Origin: Paludisphaera rhizosphaerae
Lineage (GTDB): Bacteria; Planctomycetota; Planctomycetia; Isosphaerales; Isosphaeraceae
Reading direction: 5' to 3'
Assembly: GCF_011065895.1 (NCBI RefSeq)
Contig: NZ_JAALCR010000010.1
Coordinates: forward strand, 1 to 64,000
Length of the DNA: 64,000 bases
Notes under the pieces: generated by a model
What the model saw: only the letters and a program-made list of their open reading frames with translations
Told to the model about the DNA's origin: nothing
Databases searched by the model: none
Program-made: the position numbers and the translations under genes
In this document: in pieces, positions 26,771-35,952 of the stretch
Position numbering within the stretch: the stretch's first letter is position 1
Layout of the letters: every line of letters starts with the position of its first letter

Positions 26771-28876
26771 ATGAGGCCCGCCGCTCGCATCGCTTGCATC
26801 GCCGCCGGTTTGACGCTCTGTCTCGCCTTCGCACTCACGTCGACGCCGACGACGAGCGCCGGGGCGGCCGACCAACCGAAGACCAAGGCCGCGCAAACGA
26901 AGAAGGCCAGGAGCGGACGCTCGGCCGCGCCGTCGATCGCCTACGTCTTCCCGGCGGGCGGAGCCCGGACGGCCCGGGTGCAGGCGACCGTGACGGGGAC
27001 GAATCTGAAGACGTCGACCGATGTGCGGGTCTCGGGCGGAGGCGTCTCGGGCAAGATCGTTGGAGAGCCCTCGGCGACGTCAGCGAAGATCGAGCTTGAA
27101 GTAGCGGCCGACGCCGAGTTGGGTGAGCGAGACCTGCGGCTCCTGGGGCCGGGGGGCGTCTCCAACCGCTATCGCTTCTTCGTCGGCGACCACCGCGAGA
27201 TCCTGGAGGCCGAGCCCAATGCGCTGGCGACGCCGCAGTCGCTCGGCGACCTTCCGGTGGTCGTCAATGGCCAGATCACGGAGACCGACCGCGACGTTTT
27301 CCGGTTCCAGGCGAAGGCCGGCCAGACGCTTGTCTTCGACGTCTCGGCCCGTCGCGTGAAGCCGTTCATCGCCGATGCGGTTCCGGCCTGGCTGGAGTCG
27401 TCGCTCGTGCTGTACGGGCCTGGGAATCGAAAGATCGTCGAGGCCGCCGACTTCCGCTTCCGGCCCGACCCCCTGCTGATCCACCGCGTTGAGGCCGACG
27501 GTGAATACGCGATCGAGATTCGCGACGAGTTGACCCGCGGCCGGGGGGATTTCGTTTACCGCCTGGACGTGGGGGAGCTTCCTCGGATCACCCACGCGTT
27601 TCCGCTGGGCGTGCGTCGGGGAGAGTCGACGACCCTTGAACTCTTCGGCGCGAACCTGCCGGAATCGACCTTCACTCTGAACGTCCCGCCCGACGCCCCA
27701 TCTCGGATCGAGATCGTCCGCGAAAACCGAGGGCTGCACTCGAACGCCCTGCCGATCGCCGTCTGCGACTGGCCGGCGACGGCCGAACGGGAGTCGTCCA
27801 ACGCGCCGCCGCAGGAGGTCGCAATTCCGACGGCCGTCGACGGTCGCATCGATCGGCCCGGCGACGTCGATCGGTTCCTCGTCGCGGTCCCTCCCGATCG
27901 TCGTCGCCTCCTGTTCGAGATCCAGGCGCGAAGGTTTGAGTCGCCGCTCGATGCCCTGCTGACGATCTTCGACGAGAAGGGGAACGTCGTGGCGGAGAAC
28001 GACGACGAGATCGACGCTCGGCTGCCGCTCCTCACGCATCAGGCCGACCCTCGGCTGATCCGGGACCTCTCTCCCGGCAAGTACGTCGTCCAGGTCCGCG
28101 ACGCCCAACTCGCGGGGGGCGATTCGTATGGCTATCGCCTGCTGATCGGGCCGCCTCAGCCGGATTATTCGCTGCGGGTCACGCCCGACAACCTGCGCAT
28201 GGGGCCAGGCGAGACCGTCGTGGTCAACGTCGACGCCCTCCGTCTGGACGGCCACGCGGCCGAGATCGCGATCGACGTTCAAGGCTTGCCGCCGGGTTTC
28301 TCGGCGAGCGACGCGACGCTCGCGCCGGGGCAGAACCAGGCGGCGTTGACCATCACCGCGCCTGCAGGCGCAACGCCGGGCGTCTGCACGCCGAGGATCG
28401 TCGGCACGGCGAACGAAGGCGGCAAGTCCGTCGTCCGCACGGCTGACGCCGCCGAGACGGTGATGCAGGCTTTCACCTGGAGCCACACGATCCCGTGTCG
28501 AGAATACTCGCTGGCGATTGTCGAGGCTCCCGAACCCCTGTTCGCCCTGACGGCGGATCGGCCCGCCGAGGGATCGATCCAACTGCCCGCCGGCGGCGAG
28601 GTCGAGGTCAAGGTGAAGGTCGTCCGCGGTCCCGAGGTTCCCGGCCCCGTCGCGCTCACGGCCCTCGGCCTGCCGCCGGGCGTGACGGCCAAGCCCGGCC
28701 TGATCGACGCCGACAAATCGGAGGGCGTTTTGACCCTGACCGCCGCTCTTCGCGTCAAAGCGGGCCTGCGCCAGAACGTCGTGATTCGTGGATCGATCCG
28801 GACGACCGGCCGCAACAGCGTGACGCAAGTGGTGCCGGCCATTCCGTTCGTCGTCGCCCCAGCGAAGACGCCGTGA
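26771..28876 (+). CDS. Secreted protein with pre-peptidase C-terminal (PPC)-type domains
   Basis: 701 residues with a signal peptide and a basic linker. An IPT/TIG-like domain (IAYVFPAGGARTARVQATVTG) is followed by two PPC-like beta-sandwich domains, marked by NGQITETDRDVFRFQAKAGQTLVFDV...YAIEIRDELTRG and DGRIDRPGDVDRFLVAVPPDRR...KYVVQVRDAQLAGGDSYGY. The last third has Ig-like strands (VVVNVDALRLDGHAAEI...GLPPGFSASDATL). There is no catalytic domain, so the protein is probably structural or adhesive. It is the last gene of the five-gene operon and follows the WD40 gene by 15 bp with an AAAGGGG ribosome site. Confidence 0.85.
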   Translation: MRPAARIACIAAGLTLCLAFALTSTPTTSAGAADQPKTKAAQTKKARSGRSAAPSIAYVFPAGGARTARVQATVTGTNLKTSTDVRVSGGGVSGKIVGEPSATSAKIELEVAADAELGERDLRLLGPGGVSNRYRFFVGDHREILEAEPNALATPQSLGDLPVVVNGQITETDRDVFRFQAKAGQTLVFDVSARRVKPFIADAVPAWLESSLVLYGPGNRKIVEAADFRFRPDPLLIHRVEADGEYAIEIRDELTRGRGDFVYRLDVGELPRITHAFPLGVRRGESTTLELFGANLPESTFTLNVPPDAPSRIEIVRENRGLHSNALPIAVCDWPATAERESSNAPPQEVAIPTAVDGRIDRPGDVDRFLVAVPPDRRRLLFEIQARRFESPLDALLTIFDEKGNVVAENDDEIDARLPLLTHQADPRLIRDLSPGKYVVQVRDAQLAGGDSYGYRLLIGPPQPDYSLRVTPDNLRMGPGETVVVNVDALRLDGHAAEIAIDVQGLPPGFSASDATLAPGQNQAALTITAPAGATPGVCTPRIVGTANEGGKSVVRTADAAETVMQAFTWSHTIPCREYSLAIVEAPEPLFALTADRPAEGSIQLPAGGEVEVKVKVVRGPEVPGPVALTALGLPPGVTAKPGLIDADKSEGVLTLTAALRVKAGLRQNVVIRGSIRTTGRNSVTQVVPAIPFVVAPAKTP

Positions 28877-28885
28877 GACGACGGC

Positions 28886-30205
28886 TCAGGCCCGAGCCGC
28901 CGCCAGGGCCTCGCGGGCGGCGGCGATGGTGTGGTCGACGTCGGCCTCGGTGTGGGCGGCGGAGACGAAGGCGGCCTCGAACTGGCTGCACGGGAGGTAG
29001 ACGCCCCGGGCGAGCATCTCCCAGAAGAAGCGGGCGAATAGGGCCGTGTCGGACCGCTTGGCGTCCTCGTAGTCGTGGATCGGGCCGTCGTGGAAGAAGA
29101 GGGTGAGCATGCTCCCCACGCGCTGAACGACGTGCGGCACGCCTGCGTCGCGTGCGGCCTTCTCCAGTCCGTCGGCGAGCTTCGCGGAGAGGGCTTCCAG
29201 GCGGTCGTAGACTCCCGGCTCGCGGAGCAGATTCAGCGTGGCCAGGCCGGCGGCCATGGCCAGCGGGTTGCCGGACAGCGTGCCGGCCTGGTAGATGGGG
29301 CCGGTCGGCGAGACCTTCGTCATGATCTCGCGTGAGGCTCCGTACGCCGCCGCCGGCAGTCCGCCGCCGATGATCTTCCCCAGCGCGGTGACGTCGGGCG
29401 TGACGCCGAAGCGTTCCTGCGCCCCGCCGTAGGCGACGCGGAAGCCCGTCATCACCTCATCGAAGATCAGCAGCGTCCCGTGCTGGGTGGTCAGCTCGCG
29501 GAGGGCCTCCAGGTAGCCGGGCCTGGGCGGCACGAGGCCCATGTTGCCGGCGATCGGCTCCAGCAGGACGGCGGCGACCTGGCCGGGGTTGGCTTCGAGA
29601 AGCTTGCGGACGGCGTCGGCGTCGTTGAACGGGCAGAGGAGGGTGTCGGCCGCCGCGCCCGGGGTGACGCCTGGGCTGTTGGGGACGCCCAGCGTGGTCG
29701 CGGCCGAGCCCGCCTGGATCAGCAGGCAATCGGCGTGGCCGTGGTAGCAGCCGGCCATCTTCACGATCTTGTCCCGGCCGGTGAAGCCCCGCGCCACGCG
29801 GATCGCGGACATCGTCGCCTCGGTCCCGGACGAGACGAATCGGCACATCTCGATCGACGGGACGGCCGCCGCGACGGCCTCGGCGATCTCGGCCTCGCGC
29901 TCCGTGGGGGCCCCGAAGCTGGAGCCGAGCGCCAGGGCCTCGGAAACCGCCGCGGTCACCTTCGGGTGGGTGTGGCCGACGATCATCGGGCCCCACGAGC
30001 CGATGTAGTCGATGTAGCGATGGCCGTCGACGTCGAACAGGTACGCGCCATGGGCTTCCGCCATGAACGGCGGCTCACCGCCGACGGCGCCGAAGGCCCG
30101 CGCGGGGCTGTTGACGCCGCCGGGGATCACCTTCGACGCGCGGGCGAACGCGGCGGAGCTTTTGGGCAAGTCGTAACCGGGGACGGAGCGGGCGGGGGTG
30201 GTCAT
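28886..30205 (-). CDS. hemL: Glutamate-1-semialdehyde 2,1-aminomutase
   Basis: 439 residues. This PLP enzyme converts glutamate-1-semialdehyde to 5-aminolevulinate in the C5 haem pathway. Visible features are SAAFARASKVIPGGVNSPARAF at the N terminus, FVSSGTEATMSAIRVAR for phosphate binding, CYHGHAD, IFDEVMTGFRVA with the PLP Asp, and the Schiff-base Lys in ALGKIIGGGLPAAAYG (near 276). The length fits the family. The start at 30205 is preferred over the Met at 30235, which would overlap hemB by 19 bp. It directly follows hemB, the next pathway enzyme, with an 11 nt gap, so the two form an operon. Confidence 0.95.
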   Translation of the reverse strand: MTTPARSVPGYDLPKSSAAFARASKVIPGGVNSPARAFGAVGGEPPFMAEAHGAYLFDVDGHRYIDYIGSWGPMIVGHTHPKVTAAVSEALALGSSFGAPTEREAEIAEAVAAAVPSIEMCRFVSSGTEATMSAIRVARGFTGRDKIVKMAGCYHGHADCLLIQAGSAATTLGVPNSPGVTPGAAADTLLCPFNDADAVRKLLEANPGQVAAVLLEPIAGNMGLVPPRPGYLEALRELTTQHGTLLIFDEVMTGFRVAYGGAQERFGVTPDVTALGKIIGGGLPAAAYGASREIMTKVSPTGPIYQAGTLSGNPLAMAAGLATLNLLREPGVYDRLEALSAKLADGLEKAARDAGVPHVVQRVGSMLTLFFHDGPIHDYEDAKRSDTALFARFFWEMLARGVYLPCSQFEAAFVSAAHTEADVDHTIAAAREALAAARA

Positions 30206-30216
30206 GGCGGGTTGAT

Positions 30217-31221
<1,005 letters not shown>

Positions 31222-31285
31222 GGGGAGTGTTCCAGGGCGGAGCGAAGGAAGGAGGCTTCCCCCCTCGACGATCGGCTCGGCCTGA

Positions 31286-31427
31286 GTCCCCTCTCCCGCC
31301 GGGAGAGGGTGGCCCGAAGAGCCGGGTGAGGGTCGTCGGACTGGCGAGCATAGTACTGGAGGCGAGGACGTCTTCACCCTGGAGGGGGAAGACGGACCGC
31401 GAAGCGGTCAGATGAGGGGGACGACCG
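31286..31427 (+). repeat. REP-like repeats, type B' variant (31286-31339) and A (31369-31427)
   Basis: 31286-31339 is the reverse complement of 336-392, with one mismatch over 54 bases. 31369-31427 is a type A copy carrying GACCGC-GAA-GCGGTC and the GATGAGGGGGACGACCG tail, in the same orientation as 24-83. Confidence 0.8.
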
Positions 31428-31431
31428 CCGA

Positions 31432-31510
31432 GGAGTTCTCAGTTGGCAGTTCTCAGCTCTCAGATGTTTGGACTCATGTCCCTCTCTGGCAACTGACAAC
31501 TGACAACTCC
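31432..31510. repeat. Imperfect inverted repeat of CAGTTGTCAG-type units
   Basis: The left arm (31432-31456) reads GGAGTT followed by TCAGTT and CAGTT units. The right arm (31486-31510) is its reverse complement with a few changes and reads as GGAGTTGTCAGTTGTCAGTT on the minus strand. Each arm is itself a short tandem of a 7 bp unit. It is AT-richer than the surroundings and sits inside the REP cluster. Confidence 0.6.
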
Positions 31511-31520
31511 TGAGCGGATA

Positions 31521-31639
31521 CCTTCCTCCTGCAGGGGGGAAGGCCGTTATGGTCCCGGATTTCATCCGACGTGCCCTCCGAAATCCCACGACCCTCACCC
31601 GCCGCTGCGCGGCTGCCCTCTCCCGGGGGGAGAGGGGAC
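31521..31639 (-). repeat. REP-like repeats, partial A' (31521-31552) and exact B copy (31573-31639)
   Basis: 31573-31639 is an exact 67-base reverse-complement match to 226-292. 31521-31552 retains only the stem and the GGAAGGCCGTTATGG end of an A'-type unit. Confidence 0.8.
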
Positions 31640-31734
31640 TACAGAGCATCGCTTGAGACGGGTATGGAACGGGTTGGAGGAGCACGCCGGCCGCCCCTCC
31701 GGGTTGCGGAGGGGCGACCAGAATCGACCGCGGC

Positions 31735-34700
31735 TTAGTGGCCGCGGCGGTGGTGATGGTGGCCGGCGGAGGGGCTCGGCATGACCCGGACCTCGCCGTT
31801 GTTGGCGTCGAAGCACTCGATCTGGAGGTGCTCCGCGGCGACGCCTTCCTTGAAGTTGATCATCACGGACATGCCGGTTTCGGCCTCGATCCGGGCGATC
31901 GCCTTCCGCTTACGGTTGTTGAGGTAGGTCGCGACGGCGGAGCCGACGGTGACCTGGATCTTCCGCACGTCCTCGCGGTGCGAGGCCAGGGCGATGATCC
32001 GCATGACGTCGATTGCCATGCTCTCGGCCGACTTGACGACGCCGGCGCCGTTGCAGTTCGGGCAGTCCTCGTACACCGACCGCTTCAGGCTGGGCCGGAT
32101 CCGCTGGCGGGTCATCTCGATCAGGCCGAAGGCGCTCATGCGGAGCACCTTGGTGCGGGCCCGATCGCGCTTGATGGCCTCGCGGAGAGCCCGTTCGACG
32201 CCCCGACGGTGGCGCTCTTCACGCATGTCGATGAAGTCGTTGACGATGACTCCGCCGAGGTCACGCAGCCGGAGCTGCCGGGCGATCTCCTTGGCGGCCC
32301 GCAGGTTCATCTCGTAGGCCGTGCGCTCGGCGTCGTCCTCGACCCGGAAGTTGCCCGAGTTGACGTCGATGGCGACGAGGGCCTCGGTCTGGTCGATGAC
32401 GATCGAGCCGCCTTCCGGCAGCGGGACGTGCCGGCGCTGGATCTTGGCGATCTCGTCCTCGATCCCGTACTTGTGGAAGAGGGGGATCTTCTCGTCGTAG
32501 AGCTTGACCCGGTTGGCGAACCGAGGCATCACCACGCGGAGGAACTCCTGAGCCCGCTCGAAGGCGGCCGGCTCGTCGATCCAGATGGTGTCGATCTCGG
32601 ACGTGAAGACGTCCCGGATGGTCCGGGTGATCATGTCCGATTCCTGGTAGATCGGGGCCGGGCCCTTGGTCTTCTTGATGCGGCGGAGGATGACCTTCCA
32701 GAGCCGCAGCAGGTAGGCCAGGTCGCGGGCCAGCTCGCGCTTGGACCGCTCCAGGCCGGCGGTCCGGACGATGAAGCCGAGCCCCTTGGGCGGGTTCAGC
32801 TCGTGCATGATCTCGCGGAGCTTGCGGCGCTGGCCCTCGTCGACGATCTTGCGCGAGACGCCGACGCGGTTGAGCCCCGGCATCAGGACGAGGTAACGCC
32901 CGGGGATGCTGATGTAGGTGGAGAGGGTCGGCCCCTTGGTGCCGATGCTCTCCTTGATGCACTGGACGAGGACCTCGTCGCCGCGGCGGAAGACCTCCTG
33001 GATGGGAGGCTTGGACGCGCCTCGGCCGCCTCGGCCCTCGCCGCGATGGGGGCGGGCTTCGACGGGGCCGCGCAGGCCCATCTCGCGCTCCAGAACCTCG
33101 ATCTCCTCGATCTCCTTGCGGATCTCCTGCTCCAGCTCGGGGTCGATCTCCTCCTCGACGGCCGGCGGGGCGTCGTCGTGGTCGTGATCGTGGAGGTCGT
33201 CGGCGTCGCCGATCAGGTCGTCGAAGACGTCGACGTCTTCGCGTTCCAGGCGGCTGCTGGGGCGACGGCGGGCGGGCTCGCGGAACGAGACCTCTTCTTC
33301 TTCGTCGGCGACGTCGGCCGACTCGTCGGCCGTGGACGGCGTTTCGAGGCTCTCCGGACGCTCGCGATCGCGGCGACGGCCGCGGCGGCGGCGACGGCGG
33401 GTGCGGCCCTCGGAACGGCCCGTCCCAGACTCGGTTTCGCCTTCGCCCTCGGCCTCGGCCTCGGCCTCAACCTCTTCCTCGACTCCCGCGCCGAAGCCGC
33501 GGACGTCGTCTTCGGGGGGCTCGTAGCCGCGGGGGGCGGGCTGGTCGCCGAAGTCGTAGTCGGACGTCTTCAGGCGTTCGCGGCGGGGGACGTAGCCGGG
33601 CTCGCCGGCGCGGTCGTGGGCTCGCTGCCGGCTCGGCCGCTCGGGCCGTTCGCGGTCGCGCTCGCGTTCGACCTCGGGTTCGGCGGGCGAGCGGTAAGGG
33701 GATTCGATCTCGGCGGCTGGCCGGGTCCGCCGCGAGGGGGGAGCCGGAGGCTCAGCGGCCGGCGGCGGGGTGGTCGGGACGACCTCGCGGGGACGCAGGT
33801 CGGGACGGTCGCCGCCCCGGGAACGGATCGCCGCCCGGCCGCCTCGGCGTCGCGGCGGGGCCTCGGAGCCGAAGTCGGAAGGTTCTTCGTCCGAGACGGG
33901 CGAGGGGGCCTCGAACTCGACGGGTTCGAGCGTCTCCTCTTCGGGGACCGGCGGACGCGAGGCCCGGCCGCGGCCGTTGCCTCGGCGAGGCCGTTCGCGA
34001 CGGGAGGGCGACGGAGCCGGCTCGAACGAGTCCTCGCGCTCCGGCTCGCGCTCGGGCAGGGGCTCGCGCTCGACCTCGCGCGCCGGGCCGCGGCCGCGGG
34101 CGACGGCCGGTTCGTGGTCGCCGAACAGGGAGCGGGGACGGCCGCGGTCGTCGCGCTCGAAGCCGAGTCCCAGGTCGGGCTCGGGCTCGGCCGGCGGCGT
34201 CGGCGACTGCCGACGGGCGGTGCGGTTCGGGGGAAGGTCGGCCTCGGCCGGCTCGGGCTCGTCGCGGCGAGAGGTTCGTCCCCACCGCGATTCGAGCGGA
34301 TCGCTCTCAACGTCGCGGTCGTATTCGGTCGACTTGGACCAGGAGGTCGGGCCCGCCTCGCGGCCTCGTCCGCGGTCCTCGTCCTCGAAGGCGGGCTCGC
34401 GATGGGCTTCGGGGGGCGGCGGCGGGGTGAAGTCGTCGTCGTGGCCCTCGACGAGTCCCTCGCCGAAGTTGCGCGGCGACTCCGAACGGTCGCGGCGTCC
34501 CTTCACGGACAGATCGGGCCGTTCGCGATCACGATCGCGGTCCCGATCACGGCGGCGGGGCTCGCGGTCGCGATCACGCGAGGGTTCGCGGGAGCGGGGC
34601 GGGGCGGGGGGCTCGAAGTCGTCCCCTTCGTCGTCGGCGGAGGCGCCGTGGCGGTCGTAGTACTGGGCCTCGACGTCGGAGACGTGGAGAAAGCCGTTGC

Positions 34701-34893
34701 GGCCGACCGAGAAGTCGACGAACGCGGCCTGGATGGCCGGCTCCAGGTTGACGATCTTGCCTTTGTAGATATTGCCGGTATAGCTCTCGTGGCTGGTGCG
34801 CTCAACGTAGAGCTCTTCCAGCACGCCGTTCTCGATGATGGCGATCCGGCACTCCTCCGGCTGGAGCACGTTGATCAGCATTTCTTTCTTCAT
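31735..34893 (-). CDS. rne: Rne/Rng-family ribonuclease with a giant insert in the S1 domain
   Basis: 1052 residues. The N terminus has the RNase E/G start (KKEMLINVLQPEECRIAIIENG) and the first half of the S1 domain (GNIYKGKIVNLEPAIQAAFVDF, GRNGFLHVSDV). Residues about 84-628 are a low-complexity Arg/Asp/Glu/Pro-rich insert. The S1 domain then resumes (GDEVLVQCIKESIGTKGP), followed by the catalytic core with metal Asp843 (LVAIDVNSGN) and Asp886 (VIVNDFIDM) and the Zn-link Cys pair (CPNCNG, 944/947). The C-terminal tail is His-rich. It cleaves single-stranded RNA and processes mRNA and rRNA. The long C-terminal degradosome tail of E. coli RNase E is missing, and the insert may replace its scaffold role. 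It follows the DUF2344 gene by 102 bp. Confidence 0.92.
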   Translation of the reverse strand: MKKEMLINVLQPEECRIAIIENGVLEELYVERTSHESYTGNIYKGKIVNLEPAIQAAFVDFSVGRNGFLHVSDVEAQYYDRHGASADDEGDDFEPPAPPRSREPSRDRDREPRRRDRDRDRDRERPDLSVKGRRDRSESPRNFGEGLVEGHDDDFTPPPPPEAHREPAFEDEDRGRGREAGPTSWSKSTEYDRDVESDPLESRWGRTSRRDEPEPAEADLPPNRTARRQSPTPPAEPEPDLGLGFERDDRGRPRSLFGDHEPAVARGRGPAREVEREPLPEREPEREDSFEPAPSPSRRERPRRGNGRGRASRPPVPEEETLEPVEFEAPSPVSDEEPSDFGSEAPPRRRGGRAAIRSRGGDRPDLRPREVVPTTPPPAAEPPAPPSRRTRPAAEIESPYRSPAEPEVERERDRERPERPSRQRAHDRAGEPGYVPRRERLKTSDYDFGDQPAPRGYEPPEDDVRGFGAGVEEEVEAEAEAEGEGETESGTGRSEGRTRRRRRRGRRRDRERPESLETPSTADESADVADEEEEVSFREPARRRPSSRLEREDVDVFDDLIGDADDLHDHDHDDAPPAVEEEIDPELEQEIRKEIEEIEVLEREMGLRGPVEARPHRGEGRGGRGASKPPIQEVFRRGDEVLVQCIKESIGTKGPTLSTYISIPGRYLVLMPGLNRVGVSRKIVDEGQRRKLREIMHELNPPKGLGFIVRTAGLERSKRELARDLAYLLRLWKVILRRIKKTKGPAPIYQESDMITRTIRDVFTSEIDTIWIDEPAAFERAQEFLRVVMPRFANRVKLYDEKIPLFHKYGIEDEIAKIQRRHVPLPEGGSIVIDQTEALVAIDVNSGNFRVEDDAERTAYEMNLRAAKEIARQLRLRDLGGVIVNDFIDMREERHRRGVERALREAIKRDRARTKVLRMSAFGLIEMTRQRIRPSLKRSVYEDCPNCNGAGVVKSAESMAIDVMRIIALASHREDVRKIQVTVGSAVATYLNNRKRKAIARIEAETGMSVMINFKEGVAAEHLQIECFDANNGEVRVMPSPSAGHHHHRRGH

Positions 34894-34995
34894 GCGCTGT
34901 CTTCCGGTGTGGCTGCGGTTAGCGGTGATCGTTACGGCGGTCGGTCCTTGGGGACGCAACCCGGCGGTCGGCTTTGGTTCGGGGACGGGACGGGG

Positions 34996-35643
34996 TCAGT
35001 CGGCCAGCTCCACGCGGGTGCGCGTCAGGAAGGCGCCTTCTTCGAGAAGGTCGCGGACTTCCAGGCATTCGAGCACCTCTTCGGGGCGGACCGAGCCGTC
35101 GGAGGACGTCTTCAGTCGGATGCGGAGAGTCCCGTCTTCGGTCAGTTCGGCGGCGAGCAGGAGCGGTCGCATGTCAAGGACGACGTCGCGCTTCCGATCC
35201 GGTCGCTGCCGGGTGATGATGCGGCTTTCAGACCGCAAAAGGGCGTCGAGGGCGGCGGCCAGGGAGGCCCGGCGCGGCCCGGGGATGGGGATCTCATACT
35301 CGGCCCACGCGGGACGAGGAGCGGACGCGGAGGATTCCAGCGCCCCGGCCTCCAGCCATTCGATCCCCGGAGGGGAGGCGGCGGCCAGGCGGCCCTTCAG
35401 CGCGTCGGGGTCGGTCGGCTCGGTCAGTTCCAGATCGACGATCTCGCTTAGACCCTCGATTCCCAGGGCCATCGCCAGAGCGAAGGTGATCTTGGGGCGG
35501 GGCGAAAAGCCCTGTGACGACGCGATCGGCACGGCCGCGCGGCGGATCGTCCGCTCAAGGCAGCGCAGAAGGTCGTGGTGGCTGGTCAGGCGGAGGTCGC
35601 CGCGTTTGGCGAACCGGAGACGGACCTTGACGGCTGGAGTCAT
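34996..35643 (-). CDS. DUF2344 (TIGR03936-type) radical-SAM-associated protein
   Basis: 215 residues. The diagnostic N terminus VRLRFAKRGDLRLTSHHDLLRCLERTIRRA and the SQGFSPRPKITFALAMALGIEG block match DUF2344. In most bacteria this domain is fused to, or directly follows, a B12-binding radical SAM protein and lies next to rne and ribosomal genes; the exact role is not established. Here it is just upstream of rne, as expected, but no radical SAM gene lies upstream: the neighbour is ptsI, 309 bp away. The C-terminal half is acidic and ends LTRTRVELAD. Confidence 0.88.
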   Translation of the reverse strand: MTPAVKVRLRFAKRGDLRLTSHHDLLRCLERTIRRAAVPIASSQGFSPRPKITFALAMALGIEGLSEIVDLELTEPTDPDALKGRLAAASPPGIEWLEAGALESSASAPRPAWAEYEIPIPGPRRASLAAALDALLRSESRIITRQRPDRKRDVVLDMRPLLLAAELTEDGTLRIRLKTSSDGSVRPEEVLECLEVRDLLEEGAFLTRTRVELAD

Positions 35644-35952
35644 GGTTGCGAAGGCTTCGGCCGATCGGCCGGCGGATCAGTGCTGTCCCGGTCGGATCGT
35701 CGCTCAAGGGAGCGCGGCCACGGCGCCCGGCGTCGCTGTGAGCGAGGGCGTCTTCGTGGAGCGTTCGTCTCGGCTGGGATCGGGGGGGAGCCCGGTCGGC
35801 TGGTCTCGTTCGGGTCAGGGTGCGTGTTCGGCGTCAGTGTTCCCGGGGGCGTCGCTCTCCGTCGCCGCTGGGGGCTGGACGGAGGGGCCGGGCGGGAACC
35901 CGGGGGACGGTCGGTCGCGCGTTGCGGCGCGTCGGGTCGGGTGCGGCGTGGG
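35644..35952. other. Intergenic region between ptsI and DUF2344
   Basis: 309 bp of GC-rich sequence. Open frames exist on both strands but encode Pro/Arg-rich products with no recognisable domain. No promoter or hairpin stands out. Confidence 0.45.

Larger units (their letters stand above)
31222..31734. other. Intergenic repeat cluster between rne and hemB
   Basis: 513 bp filled mostly with REP-like elements (31286-31339, 31369-31427, 31521-31552, 31573-31639) and an unrelated inverted repeat (31432-31510). No gene is seen. Confidence 0.7.

Noticed and set aside
31738-35451. A 1237-codon open frame on the plus strand opposite rne and DUF2344
   Set aside because: It is antisense to two well-supported genes and encodes a Gly/Ala/Val-rich product with no recognisable domain, as expected from codon bias.
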